A DNA stretch of 64,000 nucleotides from Heliocidaris tuberculata. Lineage: Eukaryota; Echinodermata; Echinoidea; Camarodonta; Echinometridae. The notes below the pieces were generated by a model. That model did no database searches, was not told the DNA's origin, and was given only the letters and a program-made list of their open reading frames with translations. This document shows, one piece after another, positions 1 through 10,400 of this stretch. Location: NCBI GenBank assembly GCA_025618425.1, contig CM046836.1, forward strand, positions 19,073,243 through 19,137,242, given 5' to 3'. Numbering within the stretch: the stretch's first letter is position 1; every line of letters starts with the position of its first letter. The translations under genes were made by a program, and so were the position numbers.

Positions 1-535
1 AGGCTTCACTAGCATTGTGTATACTGTAAATTACAGACCAATCAACCTTTCCCAGCTCTTCTTTGAAAAGATTCATATTATTTTGAGAAAAATCACGTTG
101 GCTATTAATAGTTTCTGTATTCAATGCGGCGATGTTTTTAATTTCAAAATGCGAGAAAATAGGAAAATAGTCTGACAAATCTGAAAGAATTATACCGGAA
201 GAAATGGTACAACGTGCATTTGTAAATACGTTATCAATGAGAGTAGCCGAATTGCCGAAGATTCTGGTTGGCTTAGTAATCAATGGAAGAAAACCAGCAG
301 TTAGTAGTAGTACATCCATAAAAGTTTGTACAAATATTTCTGTATCATACTTTAAAGAGATTAACATTGTAGTCACCGAGTAAAAAACATTTTGTATTTA
401 CCATGTGGGGGTGCGCTAATAAATCATGAATACAAGTTAGAAATTCATCATGAAGAGAATTGGGTGGCTTGTAGATGATTCCAACTAGAATGTTTTTATC
501 ACCTGGAATAAATAATTTCTACAAAAAGAGTTTCT
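1..535 (-). pseudogene. LINE endonuclease fragment (CR1/L2-like), frameshifted
   Basis: Read on the minus strand, this stretch encodes the middle and end of an apurinic-type endonuclease domain of a non-LTR retrotransposon. Visible in order (descending coordinates) are VGIIYKPPN, LLGDYNVNLFK, PLITKPTRIFGNSAT, LIDNVF and a terminal SDLSDYFPIF. The last is the S-D-H catalytic region with Tyr in place of the usual His. At least two frame changes are needed, one just before PGDKN near 500 and one after NLFKV near 340, and a stop is present. The copy is therefore dead. It runs off the left edge into what should be the reverse-transcriptase half. The motif style is CR1/L2/Jockey-like. Clade is inference; LINE identity is clear from the ordered motifs. 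Confidence 0.8.
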
Positions 536-1035
536 NNNNNNNNNNNNNNNNNNNNNNNNNNNNNNNNNNNNNNNNNNNNNNNNNNNNNNNNNNNNNNNNN
601 NNNNNNNNNNNNNNNNNNNNNNNNNNNNNNNNNNNNNNNNNNNNNNNNNNNNNNNNNNNNNNNNNNNNNNNNNNNNNNNNNNNNNNNNNNNNNNNNNNNN
701 NNNNNNNNNNNNNNNNNNNNNNNNNNNNNNNNNNNNNNNNNNNNNNNNNNNNNNNNNNNNNNNNNNNNNNNNNNNNNNNNNNNNNNNNNNNNNNNNNNNN
801 NNNNNNNNNNNNNNNNNNNNNNNNNNNNNNNNNNNNNNNNNNNNNNNNNNNNNNNNNNNNNNNNNNNNNNNNNNNNNNNNNNNNNNNNNNNNNNNNNNNN
901 NNNNNNNNNNNNNNNNNNNNNNNNNNNNNNNNNNNNNNNNNNNNNNNNNNNNNNNNNNNNNNNNNNNNNNNNNNNNNNNNNNNNNNNNNNNNNNNNNNNN
1001 NNNNNNNNNNNNNNNNNNNNNNNNNNNNNNNNNNN
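536..1035. other. Assembly gap (500 N)
   Basis: Exactly 500 undetermined bases, a round number that suggests a placeholder gap rather than a measured distance. It separates two LINE endonuclease pieces that seem to belong to different LINE styles. Confidence 0.99.
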
Positions 1036-1330
1036 TTTGCAGTTACTTGTGAATTCTACAGTTATCGCTCTTTTCATCTCCTTTTAAAGTTGAACATTGA
1101 TTATATCTAATGAAAGACCACTTCGAAATAAAATTGCTACACCTTTTGATTGGCTGGTTCCGTGATCAAAAAAACAATGTCCAGACCATTCACTGTTTAT
1201 ACTCTTCAAAAAAGTTTCCTGTAGAAATGCGATATCACATTTTTATGTTTCAACCACAAAAATATCTTATCTCTTTTCATTTTATTAAGCAAACCCCTTA
1301 CATTAAGGGATATGAAATGTATAATAGAAT
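1036..1330 (-). pseudogene. LINE endonuclease N-terminus (L1/Tx1-like), frameshifted
   Basis: On the minus strand this begins near 1330 with FISLNVRGLLNKMKRDKIF, then WLKHKN. After a one-base frame change it continues CDIAFLQETF, EWSGHCFFDHGTSQSKGVAI and LFRSGL. N-V-R-G-L, the L-Q-E-T catalytic Glu and the G-V-A-I-L-F strand are the standard start of an endonuclease domain, in the wording used by L1/Tx1-type elements (known family pattern). A stop follows near 1095, before the gap. The piece beyond the gap reads more CR1-like, so either two LINEs meet in the gap or one divergent element spans it. No intact ORF remains. Confidence 0.72.
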
Positions 1331-1386
1331 TCATCATAAACAATCAGGAACGTATCATCATTTTCTTCATATGATTCAGTTTCAAC

Positions 1387-1629
1387 TCACTTCTTCTTAT
1401 TCGATTCCTTTCTTTTTCTCTTTGCTGCTTTTCTCTTCTCTCGTGCTTCCTCTGGCGGTGTTTCTGCTGAGAGGGTGGATTCCGAGCTTTCGTCGTCGCC
1501 TTCGCGATCGCTTACCTCGGAGTTCAAAGCGCTGTCGAGTGAGAACCTGCTAATGTTCTTTGATTTATGTTTTTCTCTTTCTTCTCGTCCACTAGTCTTC
1601 GTCATACTCTGCATCAGTGGAAGTGACAA
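1387..1629 (-). pseudogene. Charged ORF upstream of the LINE endonuclease, possible ORF1 tail
   Basis: An 80-codon open frame lies directly upstream, in transcription order, of the L1/Tx1-like endonuclease start. It is rich in Glu, Ser, Lys and Arg and ends in a very basic run (KRKAAKRKRKESNKKK). A basic tail just before ORF2 would fit the C-terminus of a LINE ORF1, but no RRM or zinc knuckle is visible. Low-complexity composition alone could produce this frame. Function not recognised. Confidence 0.3.
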
Positions 1630-1751
1630 CTTTCCACATGATTATCAGCTAATTTTGATTGAGTTTCATTCTCCTTTAAAGAGAGGGGAAAATTTTCACT
1701 TCACCTCCTCTCACTATCTCTCTTTATGTTTCTCTTCTGTTTCAACCCCCA

Positions 1752-2554
1752 CAGTGGCGTATCTAGTATTCTGGCTCCCGGGCAAACTATCAAATCTGCG
1801 CCCCCCCCCCCCCCATGCCCAGACTCAGATTAATGAGCGTCTTTAATTTAGAAATGATGGCACTACGTGAAAAAGAGTTTGGATGCACATAACCCGGGGT
1901 TGTTAGCCAAAATTTGATGAGTTATTGTATAAGCGAGGGAGCAACGCGACCGAGCAGATTTTTTTTTTTCCTTTTCACCCCTCAAATTGAAATTTCTTAT
2001 GCATTTTAACCCTTACAAAAAAAAACACCAAAAAAATCAAGGGAATACAGCGACCTAGCAACAGATTTTTTAAAATTTTGTTGAACATTCATATTATGTG
2101 GGCGCAAAATGAATGAAAACCCTGAAGAATATTTGAGCAATTGAGTAAGGCAATTGCAAGGTAAATTTATGATTTCTTTCGAATTTTCTACACCTAGTGC
2201 TTTTTATGCACTAATTATATCCCACCAGGTGGCGCAAAATTTAACAAGCTCCTGCCTTATACAGTGGGTGGGGGAGGGGGGGGGGGAGCAACTAGATTCA
2301 GTTAATGGTTAACACTTTACAAACGCCATTAGGGGAGCGAAATAGCTAGATTTTGAACATAATTATGCGAGGGAGCAAAGCGACCGAGCTATAGAAAATT
2401 TTTACATTTCAAACCCTATAAAACACAATTTCTTATGCACTGTCTAGTATTTCTCCCCCTTTTCTTTCTCTCCTTTGCTTTTTTTGCGCCCCCCTTCAAG
2501 TGCCGCCCGGGGCCCGTGCCCCCTCTGCCCCCCACCCCCGTAGATACGCCACTG
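1752..2554. mobile_element. hAT-type non-autonomous element, 803 bp, 8-bp TSD
   Basis: Termini are inverted: CAGTGGCGTATCTAG at the left and its complement ending GATACGCCACTG at the right. The 8 bases outside each end match at 7 of 8 positions (AACCCCCA at 1744-1751, AACCCTCA at 2555-2562). CAG..CTG termini and an 8-bp TSD are the hAT hallmark. The interior has C-runs next to both ends and a repeated internal phrase, GAGGGAGCAA[C/A]GCGACCGAG, near 1936 and 2370. No transposase frame is visible. Confidence 0.82.
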
Positions 2555-2562
2555 AACCCTCA

Positions 2563-3018
2563 GTCATCCCTTTTCTCTCGCTCTTTCTCACCTCTCACTT
2601 ACTTCAACTCTTCTTCACTTATTCCTCCCTTCCTTCTCTCTCTCTCTCTCTCTCTCTCCCTTTATTTCTCGTATGCACGTAAACACGTCATTACATAAAT
2701 TTGAAGAAACCATTGGCTAGACAGCCTGTCAATTAAATCAACAAATCATGACAACAGTGACAAACTTTACATATCGTTGCTCTTGCAATAAAAGATATCG
2801 TAAAAATATATTGTCCAATACATATTGATCACGACGAGACGACGTTGATGATCTCCCCTACCTTGCCTTCATGGTTGTTCAATGATTCGTTAGTGTAACT
2901 TCGACAAACTGAAGCATTCTACGATGACGGGAGCCTGGTGAACTGTAGATCATGATGAGGGAACACTCCGAATGGAAATAGCGTTATGTATCTGTGGTAA
3001 CAGGTACCATGCCCTGGT
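2563..3018. other. Intergenic stretch with a short TC repeat
   Basis: Contains a pyrimidine-rich segment ending in a (TC)n run near 2636-2660. The rest is AT-rich sequence in which I see no gene or repeat. Confidence 0.6.
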
Positions 3019-3026
3019 TCAGGAGG

Positions 3027-3302
3027 CAGGGGCGGCGCCAGGGTATTTTGATAGGAGGGGCAAGACGACCTAAAGATGACGTCATATTTTTTCTCCATTA
3101 GATAACAGGGGTAATATAGAGTTATATGTTAAAGACCTCTCTTTTTAATACTCCTCTTTCTTCTTTCTTCCCCTTTTTTCCCTTTTGTCCCTTTTCTTCC
3201 TCCTTTTCTTCTTTTTTCTTTTTTTTTTCTTGTTTCACTACTTGAAAAATCATAGGGGGGCGGTCGCCCCCTCTGCCCCCCCCCCCTGTAGCGCCGCCCA
3301 GG
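3027..3302. mobile_element. hAT-type MITE, 276 bp, perfect 8-bp TSD
   Basis: Flanked by identical TCAGGAGG at 3019-3026 and 3303-3310. The left terminus is CAGGGGCGGCGCCAGGG; the right terminus is an imperfect complement ending GCGCCGCCCAGG. The interior has a pyrimidine tract and a C-run just inside the right end. There is no coding capacity. Confidence 0.85.
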
Positions 3303-3539
3303 TCAGGAGGTACATATCGCTTTACGGCGGTTACTGCAGACAGCAACATGTAGGTGTAGCGGGATCCATATACGATAGAGTAATATGAGTATAGTGGATT
3401 GGTAACGGGCAGTAAATTTGGTGATAAGCTGGAATATCAATCGGTGTAGTGGTTATGAGCTCGGTAATTCTTCAGCTCGTTGTTGCGATACTGAGGTGGA
3501 AGAATTCGAAGGAGTGGTATGCACTTAATGCCATAAAGA

Positions 3540-3633
3540 TCACCCCCCCCCCCCGCTCTAGAAAAATCTCTTGTTTATCGATCTAAAAAGGATCAATCTA
3601 TTTCAGTTCTCCCCCCCCCAAAAAAAAAAATAA

Positions 3634-3678
<45 letters not shown>

Positions 3679-3780
3679 AATAAATAAATAAATAAAAATA
3701 GAATAAAATGAAATAAATAAAAAAATAAAAAAAATTAATTAATCAAAAAAAAAAAATTAAAAAATTGAATAATCCTAAAA
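3540..3780. repeat. Poly-C runs and (AAAT)n microsatellite
   Basis: Two C-runs (about 3542-3554 and 3611-3618) followed by about 130 bases of AAAT/AAATA units. Low complexity only. Confidence 0.9.
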
Positions 3781-3842
3781 AGATCCTTTTTTGTTTTGGA
3801 GGATATGTTCTTAGTAGTTGTCGGATGAATCAAACGGAATGA

Positions 3843-4080
3843 AGAAAGAGAGAGAAAGAGAGAGAGAGTTAATACATCACTTTATTGATAATTGAACAAT
3901 AAAGGAACAGAGGGAAAACTAATCACATTTTGACATTAGGTGAAGAAAATACACAGCACAAGGGCAACATATTATACAAGCCCAGGATTGGACCAGATTA
4001 ATGGTCCATGCCGGGCAGTTAACAATAAAAAAAAAACAATGCATTAAATTATTAATCAACACATTTAACATATTAAATTA
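3843..4080 (-). mobile_element. Probable retroposon 3' end (minus strand)
   Basis: Read on the minus strand this gives a 3'-UTR-like sequence with a polyadenylation signal (CAATAAAG) followed about 15 bases later by a (TC)n tail at 3845-3868 on the complementary strand. Simple-repeat tails after AATAAA are common on LINE 3' ends. No coding part is attached. From 4081 to 4667 I see only AT-rich sequence. Confidence 0.4.
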
Positions 4081-4667
4081 TCAATTAGGTCCACAATCAA
4101 TCATAAAAGTAAATGTTCAGTTTCTACAAATTCTAACTGGTAATATAACATAATGAAAAAAACATCAAATTTTTTACAGATCATCTCTTAAAAAAATCAA
4201 AAAATTAAGATCATCATCATATCATCTTTTAAAGTATAAAATCCAAAAGATTTACACTTTAATTACGATATATTTTCATGTACGGTACTTTCACAATACT
4301 TTCCAGCAAATTCAAATTTAAACCCTCCACTCTTCCTTGCCAAATATTTAGTTGCAGAAAAAAGATGCCGGGAAAGAAAGAGATAACAATTAATAGGCAC
4401 CACTGTCAAATTTACCAAAGTTAGAATTATTACCCCTGTAAATTGTTAGCATTTATAATAATGAATATACATGTTTTAAACATACATACATGTATATAAT
4501 TTCAAACATAAATATATGTACTTGTGTGCTTGACAAATAATTGACAAGGTTCCTTTCAAAACACCATTACATTCATTTATATGTCATTTCTAAATAATAG
4601 AAAATGACTCCTCTTTAATAAAAAAAGACAGATCGAAAAAGTTACGATGGAGGATATTTAGGCTAGG

Positions 4668-5785
4668 AGCCTGTCCCGAAATAGTCAACCCATTTTACAT
4701 ATGAGATTTGATCCCTTAAAGTTGCTAAGACCATCCATGTCATTCACAAAAAGCTTGTCAGCTCGAACGAAGCCGCCGGGTTTAGCCCCCAGAGCCCCCG
4801 AAAGGGGCCCCAAAGTCTGGTCGATTTCAACCCATCTAACATATGCACCAAACTTTGTCAGAAGGAAGGTGTATGACTATACATGACCAAAACACCAAAA
4901 CTGACAAAATTTTCTGTCGGGATGGGTTGTCAGACCGCCCCTAAAAATTGGGGCAAATTTTTCCCCTTAAGGCCCATGGACCAATTTTTGTCAGAAGGAA
5001 GAGTTATGGGTGTACATTACAAAAATGTAAAAACTTACAAAAATTTTCATCGGGAAGGGGTTGTAACACGCCCATGAAAAAAACACCAAAGTGCCCCTAA
5101 ACCCAGCTTTGTTGCCCAAAATGCTCTGGATATAGAGAAAAAACATTTTTGGGCATTACAACCTCAATAACTCCAAACTGTCTTATTCAATTCAGCTAAA
5201 ATTTACATAGTACAATCTTGAGTATTATAACTTTCTTGGGGTGCAATTTGGTGTCAAATGATCATTTCAATAATAATTTATTAAATTGTAAAAATTGTAC
5301 TGCTTTCTCAAAAGTAGTCAAATGATATTGTCAGGATTATGTAAACACACCCATTGTCCATCTGCGCCTGTTTGGCAAGGCATAATAGAGAGCTGGCAAA
5401 GTATTTGTGTAATTAACACATGAATGGTAGATTTCAGCATGGCAGCCACATAGCCCAGATACTTTACAAGCTCCTCTATTATCCCTTGTCAAACAGGTGC
5501 ATATGGACAATGGTCCTGACAATATCATTTGACTACTTTTTAGAAAGCAGTACAATTTTCACAATTTAATAAATAATGTATACACCTTCCTTCTGACAAA
5601 GTTTGGTGCATATGTTAGATGGGTTGAAATCGACCAGACTTTGGGGCCCCTTTCGGGGGCTCTGGGGGCTAAACCCAGCGGCTTCCTTCGAGCTGACAAG
5701 CTTTTTGTGAATGATATTGATAGTCTAAGGAACTTTAAGGGTCAATTCTCATATGTAAAATGGGTTGACTATTTCGGGACAGGCT
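4668..5785. mobile_element. Foldback element, about 1.1 kb
   Basis: The outer arms (about 4668-4878 and 5576-5785) are inverted copies starting AGCCTGTCCCGAAATAGTC. A second, inner inverted pair (about 5268-5400 and 5460-5577) is centred near 5425. The segment 4879-5267 has no partner, so one side carries extra sequence. A possible TSD is AGGCTA/AGACTA if the termini are extended by two bases; this is weak. Short frames inside are non-coding. Confidence 0.75.
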
Positions 5786-6450
5786 TCCAGACTAATTGGG
5801 AAATTAGATGGTCAGTACATAAAACGGGTTTCATATTAATAGGTATGGCAAAAGCATTTTGACATAATTCTTCACAAAAAAAAAAAAAAAAAAAAAAACA
5901 AGCAGGCCCCATTCGTATTTTATTCATATAAATAAATGAAATATAATGAAAGAACTATAAATGAGAGTAACTAAGATGCATAAAAGGAAAAAAAAAGGAA
6001 ATATCTGAGGATTTGAAAACAAAGAAACAAGTCATTTTCCCGAAGAAAGGTTTTTGTCTAAAACTTTTAATGCTGAACTGACTTTTTAATCTGCTTTTCG
6101 AAATGATGATCAGTGGATTGAGGTCAGCAAACTTTTAATGATTTTATTTCTTCAGCGAGCTCACAAACCCTTCAATATACAACTGGTAAAGTTCAAAGTC
6201 CCGAGCTCGAGGTTTTTGGTGGTGTTGTATTTATGAGTTTTGGGTACATAGTACGACAATTTGATTAGATTTTATGAAACGACGAGTCGTGCGTCTCCTT
6301 TAATATTTGCGGCTGACTTTTTTTTGGGTGTACTCTTTTCTTTATTTGCAGGTGAAGAGTTTATATATTAGAACCAGTACGCTCCTTAAAGGTTGGTTAT
6401 TAAAACATGTTAGTCCTTGGATGGACGGATGTTCGGAAAATTGGGTAAAC
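5786..6450. other. Intergenic, poly-A run only
   Basis: A poly-A run lies near 5876-5898. Otherwise AT-rich sequence with no gene or repeat that I can support. Confidence 0.6.
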
Positions 6451-6732
6451 CTCGCTAGTCATAAGGACCGCTATTCATTAGGACCACTTATTCATAAGGA
6501 CCGCTATCCATAACGCGTGACTAAATGAATAGCGGTTTTGTATGAATAGCGGTTTTGTATGAATAGCGGTCCTTCTACGCAGCGAGCAAACCATAGACAA
6601 ATTACCTCGCTATTCATAAGGACTTCTGTTCATAAGGACCACTGTTCATAACTATTCATAAGGACCGCTATTCATAACGCGTGTTAAATGAATAGCGGTT
6701 TTCTATGAATAGCGGTCCTTATGAATAGCGAG
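6451..6732. mobile_element. MITE with TIRs made of tandem CGCTATTCATAAGGAC units
   Basis: Both ends are built from several head-to-tail copies of a 15-16-base word (CGCTATTCATAAGGAC and variants), facing inward on the left and inverted on the right. Two successive hairpins form, about 6451-6576 and 6607-6732. Flanks TAAAC and TAGAC are a possible 5-bp TSD with one mismatch. No coding capacity. Confidence 0.7.
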
Positions 6733-7396
6733 TAGACCCCCGGAAAACTAGCCATTATATTGGAAATTTTGCCCAATTTTCTTCACAAACTGGGCAACAA
6801 ATGCGCGGTAGTTAATAGATAGCACACTAACCACTATTGGTTGAAATAGAGTTGCTGGAATACTGCAGGAGGTACTTTTATGAAGCAGAAAGTGGTAGTA
6901 AGATGCGCAGTTCTCTTAGTATAATCTGTTGTAGGCACCACTGCAACACCCCAGTTGTAATGTAAAACCCTAATGATGTCCTGGAATTGAAATTTGCTTT
7001 TAAAAAAGACACGGGCCATTTTTCAGTACCTCACAATTTAGCAAAGGTCTGGATACTCTTCACTTTGGTTAGATAGATAGAGGCGTGTGCAAATATACTT
7101 GTGCATTGTCATAAGAAAGACATAGATTATCCGAAAGAAACTGATAATGGAGACAGAAACCAAAAAACAAAAACAAAAACAAAAACAAAAACAAAACAAA
7201 AACAAAACAAAAAAACTGCTGTAAGAACGGCAGTGTATTTTGGCTATCATTTATTGATTACATTACACGGCTGACAAATTTTTCATATGTGAACTGGAGA
7301 CAAATTTTGATACGTACGGTAGACAAGATTAATTTATACTAATATTTGTTTTAACATGATATCAGCCAGCAAACAACACGTGACTATACATTCAAG
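6733..7396. other. Upstream region of the Ig gene, (AAAAAC)n tract
   Basis: Mostly unremarkable AT-rich sequence, with an (AAAAAC)n microsatellite near 7160-7213. This is where the promoter and 5'-UTR of the Ig-domain gene should lie. I see no TATA box or other motif clear enough to call. Confidence 0.5.
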
Positions 7397-7475
7397 ATGG
7401 CGAGCTTTGTTTCAGTCCTTCAACTGCCTGTTTGGGGATTAATCGGCTTTGTCCTAACATGTTGCTTCATTTCTG
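7397..7475 (+). CDS. Ig gene exon 1: signal peptide
   Basis: The ATG at 7397 is followed by 26 codons reading MASFVSVLQL then a hydrophobic core with LIGFVLTCCF. The exon ends TCT G before a GTAAT donor at 7476, phase 1. The start is chosen because it gives a signal peptide that joins in frame to exon 2. It lies outside the longer open frames because it is so short. Confidence 0.65.
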
Positions 7476-10400
7476 GTAATTTTTTTTCATTACTTATATA
7501 TTTTCTTTCTTTTATTTCCTTTTTTTTTGGGGGGGGGGTTAGGGGGTAACGTAATAACTCATGGGTGTATAAAAATATTTCTCTGAAGTTCATGATGTGA
7601 ATCAGACGTATATACGAAGATATACGACATGTGTGCTATAGTTAAGGATATGTCATATATAAGCTGAAAGGTGGGTGTTCTTTCAGATTACCTGAGATAA
7701 TGAAGAGTTTTAATATGAAGATGAATATGATTATTATGCACTAAGAATCTATATAAAGGTGTGCGGTGTATCTTGTGATTAGCGTACATAATCAATAAAT
7801 TTATTCCCAAATGACATTCAATTAACAGATCAAGTAGCAATGTAAGGGAATAATTTATCTTTTCTATACAAACAAATCAGTTTCCAGAGATTTTCGAGAA
7901 AAAGATGCAGGCATATTTCTTGGCCCACAATTATCGGTCAAAACATTATGTACCAGGGAGTTTGACCGTAGTCCGCTTTTTAAAGGGCAAGTCCGACTCC
8001 CAAATAACTTCCTTCAATAGAAGCAGAAAACTCAGACAAACAGGTCAAAAATGTTTCAGGAAAATCGGACAACTATAAGAAAGCTATTATTGTTATTGAT
8101 GAAATCAAAACTAGAGAAAACAGAAAATCACTAGACAAATTGGCACCTCGGTAATGAGTTTGGGACGTCATTGCCTCACAACACACGACTTAATTTATTT
8201 ATAGTACTAACACAAATTTTCATTTTTTGTCTAATAATATAATTTCCTCATAACTTGAACCAAGTTATAGATTAGTTATAGTAGTATATTTTTGTTTCTA
8301 CTGTACAAATCATGAATGATATAATTTTTGCTAGAATATACATTAAACATTATTATGAATATGTTGGGTTTTTTAAATCTCGATAATTTTGATTTCGTGA
8401 CAAATTTTATTAAAGTGTAGAACTACAACTTGGTTCAAGTAATGAGGAAATCATATTCCTGGACAAACATTGACAATTTTTGTTATAAATGTAAATAAAT
8501 TGATTTCTTTTGTTGTGAGGGAATGACATCACAAATTCACTACCAAGTTGCCGATTGTTTAGTGATTTTTATTGTTTAATCTAGTTTTCATGTCATTAAA
8601 AAGTTAATAACTTTCTTATTACATGTCCGATTTCCCTGTAATTTTGTTTGTTTGTCTGTTTTTGATCTGTTTGTCTTATTTTTCTACTTCTATTAAAGGC
8701 AACTTATTCTGAGATCGGACTTGCCCTTTGATTCGGAAAAATGCGCAAAGATGCTACCCTTTTCTAGTACAAAAAAATGAACAAACAGACATTCGAATAA
8801 TATTGGATTATTCTTCAAAGGGTCATCACAACAATTTTTTTTAAATTTCAATCTTTCTGACTATAAGCCTTAGCTAGTTACATTTATTTGACTTTTGCAA
8901 TAATTATTAGCTGTTAATCGTGAAGGATGTAATATACACAAACATATCACAATCCTGATAACCAACACTTCTCACGTACTCGTTTGTTAGCCCCATAGCG
9001 TAGCTGAGGGGGGGGGGCAACTTTACCTTTATTTGTTTTTCTTTTTGCTTGTCAGAGAATTATGGAGGAAAACATGTGATAACCCTCCCCCCCCCCCCCC
9101 CCCCACTGAGCGACTTTTTTGAGGGCTGGCGAGAAAAAAAATATGAACCCCCCCCCCCTCCCCCACTGACCGAGTTTTAGAGGGCTGGCGAGAAGAAAAA
9201 GAAATACGGGTCTACCTTAAAGCAGAATTTGCCCCCCTTGTAAAAAACCCTAGCTACTCCACTGGTTACCCCTTTTGTAGATAGGTTAAACAAAAACGTT
9301 AACAAATAAAAAAAGTGTCATACAATATTTTTCCATTTCATTTCAGGTATAACGGGAGATGTACTTGATGGTGCAGTGTATACTGATCTACACAAAACCG
9401 TCCAACTAGGAGACAGGGCTGTTTTGAAATGTCAGTTTCTTGGCACACCGTTAGCTGTCTACTGGAAGAAAGGAAACGACTCCAAAACAGCACCCAACCT
9501 GATCACGTGGTTTGGAGCAAAACCACAACTAGCAACCGGATCATGCGTAGAAGACATGACGTGTGAGATGGATGATGATTTCTCTTTAATCATCAAAAAC
9601 ATCAGCATAGCAGATCAAGGCCGATATATCTGTCGAGTTTCTAACTACGAGGGAATTCTCATTTTCAATGTTACCGACTTGAAAGTATTTGGTGAGCGTA
9701 TAAAATTGCTTTAAGTTGATAAAATTGTAGTGCATATTAACAAATATGTAGGTTTCTCTTGAACATTGAAAGTCGAAACATGAGAAAGATGATTTATGCA
9801 TATTATCTTTAAACGAAAACAGTAGGCATGCCGCTTATCTACAATTAACAGGATGTCAGAAGTTGTAATGGTTATGTTCTTCATATTATCACTTACGAAG
9901 CGGCATCACATCGGCCATAAATGTTTGTTTGGGGTTGTTTTTCAACATGCCGGAATTTAATGTTCCTAAGAACTGAAATAGTGATACGTTGTAAACATAG
10001 GAGAATAAAAGTGAATTTTCTATTCAGGAGCTTCAGCTATAGTCTACTGTATAAGACATGACACGTTGCAACGGTCTCTATCTGTATTTTTAAAAAAAGA
10101 AAAAGGTCTGATTTACTTTGGCTATCATTTGTTCGTAACCTCGGACCCTATTATTAAGGGGGGAAATCGATTTTATAGAGTTTAAGATAATTTTTCCAAT
10201 ATGTCATAAAATGGCCACAATAAGATTATGGAAGGTTGCCTGTCCATTAAAAAGGATTTTTTAAAAGTGTAATAAGTGTTTCCTGCTACCCTTTTTGCTT
10301 TGTTTTCCATGGAAGCTTTGCCTGAGGAACCTTATCCAATGATAGATGGATGTATGGAGAATCGTGGAAACAACTGCACTCTTCTCTCCACCTATCTTGT

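Noticed and set aside
6451..6732. CRISPR-like regularly spaced repeats (also 18615-19217 and 39700-40690)
   Set aside because: Repeats are contiguous or inverted without unique spacers, and the DNA is eukaryotic.
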